Assembly: GCF_002999335.1 (NCBI RefSeq)
Contig: NW_020312073.1
Span: 1 to 64,000 of the forward strand
DNA: 64,000 nt
Source of the DNA: Cyclospora cayetanensis
Taxonomy: Eukaryota; Apicomplexa; Conoidasida; Eucoccidiorida; Eimeriidae
Reading direction: 5' to 3'
Shown here: in pieces, positions 23,224 to 36,500 of the stretch
Position numbering within the stretch: position 1 is the first letter of the stretch
How the letters are laid out: each line of letters begins with the position of its first letter
Notes under the pieces: generated by a model
Seen by the model: only the letters and a program-made list of their open reading frames with translations
What the model was told of the DNA's origin: nothing
Databases searched by the model: none
Made by a program: the position numbers and the translations under genes

Positions 23224-26200
23224 ATGAACAGGCCTGCTAATGCCCGCAACAGCGACGACGCTGTTGCGGTGAGGGAGCTCCCACATGTGCGCAACGGTGG
23301 AGCAGGAACAGCAGCTGCTGCTCCTCCGGCGGCCGGTAATCCTCAAGCCGTGAGTGCTCCTTTCTTTCGCCTTGTTGCTGAGGCGCAACGCCGCGTCGAC
23401 ACGGCAGCAGCCGTTGCGGCACGAGACGCTCTGCGCTGTCTCTCATCGGGAGTGCAGCAGCAACAGCAGCAACAGCCGCTGCAGGTGCAGCAGGTCCCAC
23501 AGAGTCGGCTCGAGGCTACAGCACACGAAGATGTGGAGCGCATTCTGCAGTGGCACAGAGCTGTAGCAGCAGCCTCGCCGCTCCAGGGGAAGCAGCACGT
23601 CATTGGTGACACAGCAGGAGCAGCAGCAGTGCCAGAAGAAGAATCAGATGCCTCTGCAAATGCGGCACTAGCCACTCCGGGGGCCCCTCTAAGTCTTGTA
23701 GATGTTTGGCGGCAGCCGCCCCTCTTTCCAGTATGCTTACAGCTGAAAACGTTAAAAAGGGGGTTCCTGCCTGCCTCGCTGCTCACCGCAGTGCAGCAGG
23801 AACAGCAGCCGGTGGCCATTGGTGTTCAGCTCTTGCCTCAGCTGCAGCAGGTGTGCCTCTTTCAGGGCAGTACAGCGTATTTGCTTCCTCTTGCAGCAGC
23901 AACAGCAACAACCCCACCAGCCGCAGATGCAGCACCCTCGCTGCTAGTGCGCCTTACAGGCGACGCTCCCATTGTTGCTGCTACCTGCTGCTGCCGCACC
24001 GCCTTGGTGGAGCACGACCAGATGGAGCAGGGCCAGCATCAGCAGCAGCTGCTACTGCTCCTTCTCACAACGCAGTCTCTGCTTGCCTTCGCCGTTGTCT
24101 TGCTACAGCAGCAGCAGCAGCAGCACACACGACATTGTGGTGTGTCAGTTATGGACTACAGGGCGGGCGGCTGCTGCCCGATTTTGCTGCCTGTTGGTGT
24201 GGCAGCACAGCAGCAGCAAAACGGCAGCGGCGGCGGGATCCAGCAGCAACTGTGGATGGCACAGCTCGTTCCCCTGGAGGATCTGACTGTGAGTCTTCCA
24301 CCGGATATTCGTTCTTTGCTGAAGGAGCAGCAGCAGCGCCGGGAAGAGCAACAGCAAAAGCTGTACGGACGCCCGTGGCATATTGTGCCTCGGCTCTTTG
24401 CGCGGCTGCAGCAGCAGCATCAGAGTTGCTGCATCGCTTACGCCTGTATTGGGGGCCAGATACTGCATTTCTGCTTAGACCCCCAGGGCAGTTGCAGCAC
24501 CGTGAGACGACTCCCTTTGCGGTTGAGCAGCCGCTGCAGGTTCACCTGTTCCTGTACTTCTCGTATCAGCGACGGCAAGTTCACCAGCGGGTGGGAGCAA
24601 AGTGTCGCGTGCAGCGCCTGCACCGCCGCTGGAGCAGCGTCAGTGCAGCGGCAGCAGCGACTAACAACAGCAACTGACGCTGGAGCCGGATTTCGGATGG
24701 TGGAGGCGGTGACAGAGAGGCTTCTGGTGGCAGCTGATAGCCAAGGGAATATCTACTTGTTGCAGCTCAACGGGAACACCGAGGGAGGCCTTTTCAGAAT
24801 GGTTTCCAAAGGCGTTGCTGCCCTGTGTGTCGGCATGCTGGTGATGGCGCTCCCACTACGGATGCTCGCTGTAGTCTCTACTGTTGCTTCTACTGCGCGC
24901 GAATTTTCATGTGCTCACTTGCTGCTGCGTTCCAAGGGCTCTGGTGCCCCCCTACATGTCGCTCGCGTGCCGCATTCCCTCGGTCGTGTGCGGGCTGCTC
25001 TCTAGATGGTGCTCCGGCTACCGATGTGCTGCACTGTGCATGTATGCCTTCTGTTTGATTGTGTTGGTGGCTGCCTTTTCGCTGTGCTGCATTGCAGTTT
25101 CCGGCGTTCTGCCCCCAATGTCGCGAGAGGAGCAAAAGATCTCACACGGGATGCAGCAGGCCCGGTAGAAGCAGCGAGGTCGTCGCCGGATGCGGCAGGA
25201 GCTGCAGTTGGTACTGCAGCGCCGGAGGATACGGGATGCTGCGCTGGAGGCGTAGATGGCTTCTGTCCAGTTTGCTTCGAGCAGCTTGACGACACAGCAG
25301 CAGCTGCAGTTGCCTTACCACCCTTGACAGAGGATGACGAGCGCCGCTCTTCAAGGCCCCCCGCAGCTGTGGAAACCGTAGCGTACATGTCTGGGAAGTG
25401 CTGGAAACAGCGCTTGCTCCCACCAAATCAGGAGGTGCAGCTGCGGGAGGATTCACTGCAGTTGGAGGAACTGATGTGTTCCTTCACGCCTGAGATGCAG
25501 CCCCTTCTGACCCTTATAACATCCCGAGGTGATCGCGTGGTGCTCCTTGTTGGAACTGAACAGCAGGCTGCTGCTTTTGACTCTGCTAGCAGTAGCAAGA
25601 TTCTCAACGGAAGCCCGGACATAGGGGCACAATTCTCGCTTCGCATTTTGTCAGTGCTGCACTCCCCGGACGCACTGCAGTACCATCAAGAGCTGCAGCT
25701 GCTTAGCGCTTGCAGCAGCAACTGCACCAACACCATGCCAGCAGAGCACAGCTTTCGAAAGGAGCAGGTCTTGCAGGAACCGGCTGTCACAGTGTGCAGT
25801 AACGGCCTATTTCTGTTTTCAGAGAGCCGTGAGCAGCAGCTGCAGCAGCAGCCGCAACCCACTGCAGCGGTTGGGCAGTCGGCGTTGCTGTCTCTTCGTG
25901 TATCTTGGCCTGCGGATTCCCCAGGAGGAGAAGAAGCAGCAGAAAGCTGTCACTCTACTGCGGCCGCTGCATCTCATCTGCCGGCGCACCTACATTGCTG
26001 CTGCCTTCTGTCTTTGCGCTCCCCGCTGTTGGCAGCAGCCGAGGACTGTTTTGTCTGGTGGCCTTTGCAGCAGCCACAACAGGACAGCAGCAGGACCAAC
26101 AGCAACCTGCGATTGTTGCTGGAGGGGCACATCGAAGGCTTCCCTGAGTGTGCCATGCTTCCCACAGCAGCGTCCGCAGCATGCAGCAAGGAAGCGGGAG

Positions 26201-29200
26201 GAGTGGGCGCAGCGGCCGAGACGGCGACCTGCAGCAGCCGACGGTTGTGGCTTTTTACCTCCACCGAGTTCCTTTTGGTAGAGGTCACTGCGCGGAGCAG
26301 CAATAGGCGGGATAGAAACAGCAGTGTATGCTGCAATGCAGTGGGTGCAGCGGCGGAAAGTCGCGCTGCTGCTGCACTGCGGGCTCACAAGGCAGCAGCA
26401 AGGGCAGTGTGGCAGCAGCGGCACCAGCAACAGGTGCGCAGCGTGAGGCGCCGCATGCAAACCGAAGCAGATGCTGCTGCTGCAGCAACAACAGCAGCAG
26501 TGGCTGCGATCGAGTTCAGGCGGGAGTTTCCCCTGGCTCTTCCCGCAGCCCCTCGAACCTCCTGGGGTTGCTTGCTGGAGTTGCTGCGTCTGCGGCCTTG
26601 TAACAGCGGCGGCAGCGAGAGCGCTCTGTATGGCGACCACTTGCCGCGTTTGACACTTCTTGGCGACGCAGATGACAACAGCAAGAGCAACAGCAATTGT
26701 CAGCTGCAGCAGCAGCCCCGGTGGCTGGAGGGTTTAGAAATGCGTCTAGCGATGCTCATTAGCCATCTGTCGAAATCCCCTCTGTTTGCCGTCACTCATC
26801 AGCAACAACAGCAGCGGCCGGTATGCGCGCGGCCCTCAGCCCTCTCAACACTAGTTGGCTGCCCGGTAGTGAGCTCGCTGTCGCGCTTACCATGGAGCGG
26901 CGTTCGCTACTCTTCGCGTTTGTGGGATGCTCGTGCGAATCTGCAGGGTCGAGATGAGGCTTGCTCCAGCGCTTCTGCGTGTAAAGTCACGCTTGGGGGG
27001 GGGCCACCTCTCGTATGCCGGCTGCCACTGCCGTACCTTGAGTGGCTTTGCGAGCAGTTGGATTTGCTGCTGCAACAGCTGCTCCTTTTGGTGGGGCCGC
27101 AGGCATCGACGCTCTCTGCTTCTCTCGTGCATGCCCTTGTTGCGGCTCGCCGTCCACCCTGGGCTACAAGCAGCGGGAGGAGTGGCGGTGGCTCTGTGTC
27201 ACTGGAGCAGCTCGTGGAGTGTATGGACAGCTCAGGCGCTCTGAAGCGGCTGCAGGCTGCAGCCCCCAGCGGCCGTGACTATGAGCAGCAGCTGCTGCGG
27301 CTCGTGGGATTTGTGCTGCTGTTACTGCTGCTGCGGCAGCTGCTACGTCTGGCTGGAGCCATTGAACGTCTGCCTCGGAGCAGCCGGATTACAGCCTGGG
27401 AGGAAGCAGATGCTTTCTGGAGGGAGCAGTGTGGCGCTCGTACTGCGCTTGCACGAACTCCAGTAATGACGGCAAGGGAGGTGCTGTCCTCGCGGACAGT
27501 GTGGCAGTTGCTGAGGTGCAGGGCGACGCAGCAACGACTGTGGCGGTGCATGAGCACTGCCCTTCTGGTGACGCAGAAGCAGTCACCGCCGCTGCCACTG
27601 CAGGGAGGCGTCCAGCCTACGCTGTACCACACATCCACAATTAGCAGCCCCAACGATGCGCTCTCACTCCTCTCCGCATATCCATGGTCCGTAATTCGAG
27701 TTGCAAGCGCACCAACTGCAGTTCCAGCATACTTCATAACTGTACACGTCAAGGCAACAACAGCGGCGTAGCATTTGCAAACAATTCAGTTTTTGTAAGG
27801 CGTTGTGGCTGTTCTCAGGGTGATGGCCACAGCGGACAGCCGCGCGCTCTTTCGTTCATGGGCCGCCGTATACACGCAACAGTACGAGCAGGAGGGCGAT
27901 AAATGTATGCTCTTGCTGCAACTTGCAAGTTCACTGATGTGCCGTTTTGCGGAGTGTGGTATTGAGCAACAGGTAAAAAGCAAGGTGCTGCTCCTGCTGC
28001 TGTTGCCGCTGCAGTGATGGTTTTTATTGCTGATGCTGGTAATGCTGTTGCTGCCGCTTCGTGGAAGGCTGCCTTGCGATGGTACTCTTGCGTCTGCTTC
28101 TTTTCAGAGGGCGCTTCTGACCGAATGCTTGTTGCAGCTGCTGATGCAGGAGGGCTCTTCCTGTCCAGCAATGCAGCTTGCGACGCAGCAACTGGTTGCA
28201 GCTGCAGGAGCAACGCCAGCAGCAGCTACTGCGGCGACTGCAGCTGCGGGGCATTCTTCTGCCGGAAAAAAGTTTTTTGACGTATTGCAGATCAAAGATA
28301 TCGTCGAAGCTTTTAAAGAGGCCGTCCATCTTGCTTCTGTTGCCCTCAGCGACAGCAGCAGTAGTGTGTCGGGCTGGCAGAAACTGCTCCCGCGGGTGCT
28401 TTCATATTCCTGCAAGGAGCATCTGTTGCTCGAATTCTCGACACTGAGGGTATGTGAGGCACCTCCACAGAAGCAGCAGCAGAAGGCGGTGGTGGAGGGG
28501 CTGTGGACAAGGTTGGAGAAAGGCGGCGGGGAGGGACTGCCTCTGCTGCTTCCTGACGAGCTGCTTCAGTGGATTGCGCTTGACTGCCTCTTTGAAGTGC
28601 ACCAGCAGCAGGCTTCACAGTGCAGCAGAGAAGCAGCTGCCGCTGCCGCCTCGGCCGCTGTTGCTCCATTCAACCAGCAGCATGATGCTGTGGCTGCCGC
28701 ATGTGCCATGCTGGACAGCCCCGTCTGTTGTGGTTTGCTGCTGCATTGCCAGCCAGAGGCACTGCAGCAGTGGGCTGTTTCTTCCTTACTTACCTTGTAC
28801 TCCAGTGAATGTAGCAGCGGCAGCAGCAGCAGCGCCGGAGCCTGTACGAGCACCTCTGCGCCCTCGCTGGTGCGTGCTTACCTGCACTGCTGCTTCAGCG
28901 CGGGCCTTGTGGCTCAAGGGGAGTTGCTGGCGCAGCTGTATGGGCGGCAACAACAGCAGCAACAGCAGCACTTACTGATTCTGAGAGCAAGCATATACAC
29001 GGCACTGGCAACGACAGAAGCGGCACAGCAGCAGCCGCCACTGCCAGTAGCAGTCCGATGCAGCGCAGCAGCCCAAGCTCTGCAGTTGCTGAAGCAATAT
29101 GTGGAGGGCAACTTCAATGGACGAGCCTCCGAGGGATCCACAGTCCATTTGGCATCTCTTTTTTCTTCTCTAATAGATCCAAAGCAGCACCAAGAGGAGG

Positions 29201-30715
29201 AGGAGACGGAGCTGCTGCAGCAGATCATTTCATCACTGGAGGCACTCCACACGGTATACGTCCATCGCTGCAGACGCACTGACATGAGAAGCAGCGATAG
29301 AATAAAGCGCTGCCTTTGGTGCTTCTACCACAGACAAGGGTTCTGAGCTCTTGATAATTCCTGGTGCAACTGCTGTTTGGGTGTTTGGTACAGATCCTTA
29401 GCGAGATCCAGCTGCCCCTGTCGTGCTTCGTGGCGCAGCGAGAGCTGCAAATGCTGCTGCAACAGGAGGGTGCCCAGCAGCAGCAGGTACAGCAGCAGTG
29501 GATAGCGTCTCTTTGCAGCCCAGAGGGTGCGGTGTGGCGCCTGCGGTATTCGCTGCTGCCGCTGCCGGAGCTCTTCAGGTTTGCTGCTTCAGCTGCTGAC
29601 GGTCCCCATCTGGCACTCCGCGCGCTGCTGCTGGACTTGGCGCTGCACCTTCCTGCAGTTGCAGCAGCAGAGCAGCAGCAACAGCAGAAAGTGTTTGGAG
29701 CCGCGGGAACGGTTCATGTCGCAGCTGCTGCGTTACTCTCTAGGCTTTTCGTTGAAGCCTCAAATCCGAAATCTCCAAGCTTGAAAGTCGGGTAAGTGTT
29801 CACTTGTACTGTTGCTGTTGGCCCTACTTTTAGTGGTGCTTTGATTTTATTCCATTTGCTTTTTGCTGGAGCAGGCCTCCTCTACAGCTTGGCTCGTGGT
29901 ATATGCATTGTTACTGCTGCAGGCTGCTGCAGCAGCAGCTACCACCAGCGGCGCATGAGCTTAAAGAAGGGCCCTTGTCGCTGTTACTGCGTTGTTGCGA
30001 CTTTGCGTGGACGGGGCTCCCTGTCCCTTCGCGCGAGTCCTTTGTTGCAACGGAAGCAGCAGCAGATGTGTTGAAGAGAGGCAACATGCAGGTGCGATGC
30101 TGTCTTGAAGTGCTCCATGCCGTATGGCAGCAGCAGGCACGGCAGCAGCAGCAACAGCAGCAGCGAGCATCCTTGCTGCTGGATGATCTCTTGTTAATAG
30201 CTACTGCTTGGCGCCGCCGGGACGCACCGGCCCCGCTGCCAGACTTGTTTGCGGTGTATATCCAGCTCCTCTCCGAGAAGGCACTTATTCAGCAAACCTG
30301 CGACATTTTCAATGCACAGCAGCAGCAACAACAACAGCCATTCTCTCCGGCGACATTGGCTACTGTGACTGGCCACCTGCAGAGGGTAACCTTGCGTCTG
30401 TTGCTGGATTGGGTGCGAGAAGCAGAGAATGGGGGCCCAGCTTTGCAGTATTTGGATGCCGCAATGGATTCCGAGGTTTTGCTGCCATTTCTAGAGGGGT
30501 TCGGTAGCGATGGGGAGTCCAGTTCAGAGGAGGCTGAACTTGTAGAAGCCGCCAAACTGGTGAAGGCTCTCTTACTTAATGCATGCAGAGGCCTCAAGCC
30601 CGTGGAGCCTTTGCAACAGCAGCATACACTAGAGCAACAGCAACAGCTGCTGCTCTCACACTCTTATGACCGCATTCTCGGAGCTGCCCCGCTGCTGCCC
30701 CGAGGCCTTGGGTGA
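23224..30715 (+). CDS. Nuclear pore inner-ring nucleoporin, Nup155/Nup170 family (probable)
   Basis: Six exons are proposed: 23224-24824, 25098-27686, 27819-27972, 28108-29253, 29394-29791 and 29875-30715, about 2242 residues. Phases agree at every join; the last three introns are solid, while the first (CT|GTGTGT) and second (TG|GTCCGT) donors are weak choices. The match to Nup155 rests on weak blocks in the right order: a propeller-like N-terminal half with LLTLITSRGDRVVLLVG, LRILSVLH and VCSNGLFLFSES, then SSRLWDARANL and an alpha-solenoid C-terminal half with PSLVRAYLHCCFSAG and PLQLGSWYMHCYC. The family scaffolds the inner ring of the nuclear pore. Glutamine, alanine and serine runs swell it well beyond the usual 1400 residues. 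It could be another scaffold protein of similar build. Confidence 0.72.
23452..23476. repeat. CAG/CAA run in nucleoporin exon 1
   Basis: A run of CAG with interspersed CAA codons encoding about seven consecutive glutamines. It is one of many such tracts in this gene; others lie near 24106-24123, 28948-28968 and 30127-30165. The CAA interruptions break up the pure repeat, which usually slows slippage. Confidence 0.85.
24106..24123. repeat. Pure (CAG)6 tract
   Basis: Six uninterrupted CAG triplets in the plus-strand frame of nucleoporin exon 1, giving a glutamine run followed by histidine. It is a candidate length polymorphism between strains. Confidence 0.85.
30127..30165. repeat. CAG-rich tract in the last nucleoporin exon
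   Basis: Two CAG/CAA blocks separated by gcacgg, coding for a glutamine run, alanine-arginine and a second glutamine run. It sits within the alpha-solenoid half, between predicted helices. Confidence 0.8.
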
Positions 30716-33563
30716 TGGTTCCCTCCTTGATCTCGAGGGATTTGTTACATAATTGGCCAGTGCACTCTACACATGGAAACGCTGGGCGTGAGAGCTCTCA
30801 CCTGCTTATGCTGCCTTGCGGTTCTTTAAGACAAAACGACAAGAGGCTTTTTACTCGAGAAAACAACAGACCTTTTGTTGGGGTGGTCATATGCTAGTAT
30901 GCGATATCCGGTCTTCAGATTGCAGATACGGAGGCTCCCCATCCAACAATGCTGCCTTCCGCCAGCGCAGAGTTCGTAAAGCTGTGAAGGCCTATTGGTA
31001 TATGTGTGCTTACAAAGAAGCAGTAACCGAGACAGCCCAGGTGTGGGGACAGGGCATGAGAAGATATTTTTACTGCAGGCAGCCCTCTGGCATCTGACTA
31101 TGTATTCACTTTCTCGTTAAACCTGATGAGAAAGCTCCATCCATGCTCTGTGTACATTTGTAATTCTTTGCTGAAACGATCTGCATTAAGGGACGATGGG
31201 CTGCGGAGTGCCGGCTTGAGGCTGCTCGCCAAAGATGTGAGTGGAAAAACAGCTTGAGAGGCATGGCAGCAGCATCAGAAAGGGAGTAGCGCTGTAGGAG
31301 TGAAAAAGCAACTGGTGCCTATCCGCCTTATACTTCATCAGAGCCATCAACACAGGCCGATGGAGTGCGAAGAGTTATCCAAAAATAAAAATGACTGGGC
31401 GCACGGATGTGTATCAACCTAAAATGCAGCAACTGGACATTACCATTCTGAAGTAGCTCTAAGGAGAACCCACAACTGATGACCAGTCAACTCTTTATGA
31501 AGGCATTTGGTAGGAACATTTGCAGTGAAATCAAGTGTCTGATCGAGCAGGGATTGAACACTTAAATCGACGACTCAGTTGAGGAGCTGCAGCGTCGATA
31601 ATTTAGCACTGAATCGACTGCTTGGTTGCATTAGTTGCGTGTGCAGTGCCATTATTCGTCAGTGGCTCAGCCGTGCATATCGTCGGCCACATCGATTTTT
31701 TCAGTAATGTTTTCATTCCTTTTTCTAGAAGAGTAATGGGAAGCCTGAGGCAGGAGAAGGCAGTGGGAGCAGTGGAACTGCGACCACGACAGGTGTTGCG
31801 ATTTCAAAACACATCATGCCAATTCATTGCCATCAGTTGCCTGAAGAGATAAAATCTACTTTTTATCATCTCATTGCATTAATGGTCTAATGTGCTTCAC
31901 GAGGTCACGACAGAGCTCACTGCTACAGCGAGTAGGGCATGAATTCGTAATTGTATTGCTTGGAAACAGATGTGAAAAATTGAAAGGAATATCTTTAAGA
32001 GTGCCGAATCATATGGACTTCAAATGACTCCGCTCAATAGTGGCTTTGAGCCATTTTACAATATTAGTTGAGCAAAATAATGTATCGTGTTGTCGCCTAT
32101 AAGAGCAGGAGAAGATAGACGCAACAGAAAATCCAGTCGGCTGAAGAGTCGAATTGCAGTATTTGTAGTATGGAAACTGAAACGTAGTGCTGGGATAAGG
32201 CCAAGTCAGCAACGAAACGCATTGCTCTACTTGTTGCAAGTGCAAATACAAAAATCATGGAGACCCTCATTATTATCTACATCAGAATCCACATGCGGTG
32301 GTATTGACAACCCTGGTGATGAGACAACGTTCACTACAGCTCCAAATAGTACACACATCTTTCGGGTCGAATTGTGGTCTAAAAATTTGTTTTGATCAGC
32401 AACAGCACTATTTGCCTTTGCCTGCTACGGTCTCTACACCCAAACATCGCAATCTAAAACAATACCAGAGAAAAGCTTAGAGCTACCAAACGGCTTTATA
32501 TGACTCTCCTTGTGGAATATGCCTTGTTCGAAGTCTCATACTGCACTGCTTCGTTGTATTTGCACGTACGTCATGAATGACAGACTTCTCAGCATGTTTG
32601 CTTACTAGTGAGGCTGTTTGGGTCCGTACCGCTCCAGCATCCATTACGTTCTATAAAAATTGACTTCATTTGCGAATAAACACGAGACAGCAGAAACTAG
32701 AATGGTGCCCAATGCTCCGGTGTTGCTTCGGCTGCGAAGCTAGCACGATACTCCCTCTAGTTGCAAGTATGATAGTTTTTAGCAAGTCCTTCAGTATGGC
32801 CTTGATACCGCTTCACCTCCGTACCCATTGCATTTGAGCTACCATACTGTGCGCGTAGCCCAAGAGGACTTGGGAAGTGGGAGATCGGGATTATCAATGT
32901 AAATTGCGAAGAAGAGGGGAGCGGAGGCATCTGTCTGCCATTTGAAATTGCCGGCCTAGGACAAGAGAGCGGGTAAGTGCACTTCATGAAGGCCCTAATT
33001 CTTGCTGCGAACTTTTTGGGAGCAGTGCGACTTTGTAAAAGAACCTAATGCTTCTCAATATGCAACTTCTAGCGAAATCAATCCTGGCTGGCTGCACGAC
33101 GAGTGAAAATTTTCTCATGGATTAATAAATGCGAGTTCGAATCGTCCCAGTTGTCTGCCGTATTCTCCTAGTTATTTCGCATTACAGATACACATAGATA
33201 ATGAGCGTCTCACATATGCAATAAATCGAGGGTTGTAGCCTCAAATTGTTGAAGAAGTAATGCTTCTTCTACGAAAGGAGCACGGCTACAAAACTACGAG
33301 TATTTCAGATACAGGTGGCACTACTGTGGGCTCGCCATCTCGCTCTCGTAGAACAAGTGCCCTAACTTGCTTTAAAATAGCGACCACTAAACGCAAAAGT
33401 CCCAAGGGCCCCGTCCAACAGGCGCACAACCGTTTGCATTCTATGCCGCTCCCATGAAGCCCACTGTGTTAACATTTCCCTTCTTTACAACCCTATGAGC
33501 AAGGGTTCTCCGATGAACTGCTTGTTGGTTGAGAAAGCTCCCCCTACTCATATAAGCTGCTGC
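30716..33563. other. Intergenic region between nucleoporin and myosin A, tail to tail
   Basis: Both flanking genes end here, so it should contain two 3' untranslated regions. Small frames occur (for example 30816-31097 plus, 32087-32395 plus) without motifs or the CAG-type composition of real exons. I see no RNA gene. Confidence 0.5.
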
Positions 33564-36500
33564 TCAGAAGAGCTTTTCAATGGAAGTGGGGGATACGTTG
33601 TGGTCCACTATATGCCTGGAAACACGCACAACATACCAGTACACTCAAAACGCAAATATATAACTGTACAGAGTTGGGCATCATACCGCGGTGCACCAAC
33701 ATTAGGCTACAGAAGGCAATATGATGTGCTGCCTCAATTTGAAATGGCGGAGCTCGTATTTTGCATTACCTCCTAATGTGAGCCTGAGTTCTGACGATGT
33801 AATGCTTCTTCTTGGACATAGCCTTGGCCAGGCGCAATCTCATGTAGCATGCTTCAAGAACGCTCACTAGAGGCGTCCACGCTGCCAGGCACTGACGCTG
33901 TATGAGAGTCAGGTGCTTCGCTGCTCCTTGTTTCAGGAAAACCATTGTGCTCCCAATCTGCAGGGAAATATCATACACACAAACCGTTTGATGCATAATT
34001 GACGTCAGATAAAAACGGATGCAGTTGGTTCAGGCTGAGACGGAAATGTGAGCGCAACTTCTGCCAGGATGAACCAACAATCCAAAACTGTGATCCTTTC
34101 CCCCCACCTGGTATTCGCCTTTGGTAGCTTTTGCCTTTTCGAGAAGAGCCTGGCTCGCAGCTTTCGGAGAAAGAGATTGATTTTCGCAAATGCCAAGATC
34201 GATGAACTTGAACTGATAGAGGAAGTCTTTGAAAGGACGTCTACGGGCACATATGCAAAACACACCACACAGGAGTGTGAAAATGATATTACTACCAGCT
34301 AAACACGGAATACGGTGTGGATTGCTCAGTATGGTGTTTGCGAAGACCGATGGACTCACCTGTAAGAGAAGCCGATTTGCCTTAGCTGCAGGGCCTCGAG
34401 GACTGAGAGTGCATGTAGCTGGATTAGAACCTTGGATTGAACCCAATCCAAAGGCTTCTTGGTGTCATTTGGTTTCACACATCTCACGAAGTGTGGCTCC
34501 GTACTCTGAGAAACAATCAAAATGCACAGAGTGCAGCATGGGTATCGGTTTTACTATTTGAAGGAGACGCAGACAGGTATAGCGACTAGTGTACTGACAC
34601 CCCGGCATTGCAAGTTCAATAAAAGGCGCACATTAATAAGTTCCATGAGGGCCTCAAGCTGCCTCAGAAATTGCGAGCCAATGAGCTGGCCCTTCGCCAT
34701 TTTCCCTTTCTCCATAACAATGCCAGCAAACAGGTCCTTCACGACGAGGTTTGAAGAAGCCTGGACTACCTCCATGATTTCTGCTCGTAGTACGTCCTTG
34801 TTTTTGAAAAGGAAACTCTCTCCGTTGTACTGAATGTCTCCGATAGTATGGCTAACTAGGAAGTTGATGTTAGGCGACACCTTGGCTGGTTTGAACTTGG
34901 TGCTGTTCTTGAAAGCAGTTTTGCAAGCTGCCACAAACTTCTCATCACCTCCTCCTGGGGCCAAGCATTGGTCCTCTAAGGTAGAAAGAATCGAGCACTT
35001 TTTGTCCGTTAGCACGCTAATAACCTCTGCATTGGAAGTGTACACCAGTTCGGCTGTCGATACGCCCTCCTCCTTGTACAGCTTCGCCTCACGCGCAAAC
35101 ACTATGTCCACGAAATTCTTTTGCAGCATTTCGTTAGTGACATTAATGAAGAATTGCTCCAGCGAGTTATTTTTAAACACCTCAAAGCCGAAGATATCAA
35201 GCATGCCTAGAAACTTAGAGAAGCCCTCAGGTGGCTCAATGGACTTGTTGAGTTCCTTGATAATCCAGAGGAAGAGCTTGTCGTAGATGGCTTTCGCGAG
35301 AGACGATTTAAGCATGTCTCCGTCGGCCTGTTTCCAGCGGCTTTCTACTTTCTGGTTACCGGCGTATGTGACCTTTAATGTTAGCTCCCTCAGAATCGCG
35401 TCTGCGTCGATAAACAAGAGCCTGCAAGCATTTTGGAATGTCTCTAGATTTTCCCCCTCAATTCCTGCGGCATCATCAAGGCCACCTTGCTTTGTGGCCG
35501 TGACTTCTACGTTACCAAGCAGAAGGACACCAGACACGATACTCCATACAGAGTTTATTTGCTCCTCCGTCAGCGACATCGACTGGAATGCAGCACAAAC
35601 GTCGTTGTACTCTGCAAGATCATCAATTCCAGGAACATCGAAGCATTTGGGATTAATATACTTGTATTTATCCAGAGGCAACAGGTGAAACTTCTGTTTC
35701 ATGGACGCATCAGCTCCCTTGCACAGCTGATAGAAAATATGATACGATCGCTCCTGTTCGTCTTGAGTAAGCACTCGAGACTTCTCTAGCAAGAAAGCGA
35801 CCACACTGCCATAACGAATACCTCCTTCCTTAGCCACATCGAGCTGCATAAAGCGACCGAAACGAGAAGAGTTGTTATTACGGATTGTCTTCGCATTTCC
35901 GAAGGCTTCGAGGACGGGATTCGCCGCCATAATGGCATTTTGAATTCGTAGGTCCATGGCTCCTCCCTTTGCCGTGGCAAAATATCTCATGACCTGCTTT
36001 GTTGCTTCGGTCTTCCCAGCACCGGATTCGCCTGTAACCCCGCAGCAACGAAAAGGTTCACGAATCACAAATAAACAGAATGCTGCCAGCTGAGCTGCAC
36101 GTAACCAAGGCACACCAGGCGATTTGTCTGTGCAGCAGCTAGGACTAACACAAAATTTTTAGTGGGATGCACGTCAAAGGCTAGCTTAGAGTGGCCATGT
36201 TTTCATGTGGAAGAAGACGTACCAGACACAATGATGGTTTGTGACTTGTTCACTCCGTGCAGGTTGTCGAGTGCCACTCTCGCTGTGTAGAAGACGTGCG
36301 GAGGGAGGTTTGTGTAGTCGACCGCATCTCTGTATTTGCAGATATATTCTTTGGTGGTATTTCCCAAGTCCTTAAAGGGATTAATTGCAACTACCAAAGG
36401 ATCAGCGCAAGTGTAAATCTGGTTTTTCATGTAACGAATGCGCAGGAAATCGAGCACACACGGGATATTTGTATGGGGGAGCATCCCAATATCTCCGTAC

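Noticed and set aside
23706..24677. Second plus-strand frame of 323 codons overlapping nucleoporin exon 1
   Set aside because: It is rich in alanine, serine and cysteine from CAG tracts read as GCA and AGC. It starts and ends inside the exon and shows no family signal.
25990..26640. Minus-strand frame of 216 codons inside the nucleoporin gene
   Set aside because: It is a cysteine/serine/leucine-rich shadow of CAG runs on the plus strand, with no conserved content; the plus frame carries the exon.
33125..33145. tRNA-like GTTCGAATC sequence
   Set aside because: The flanking bases do not pair as a T-arm, and no acceptor or anticodon stem could be laid out around it.
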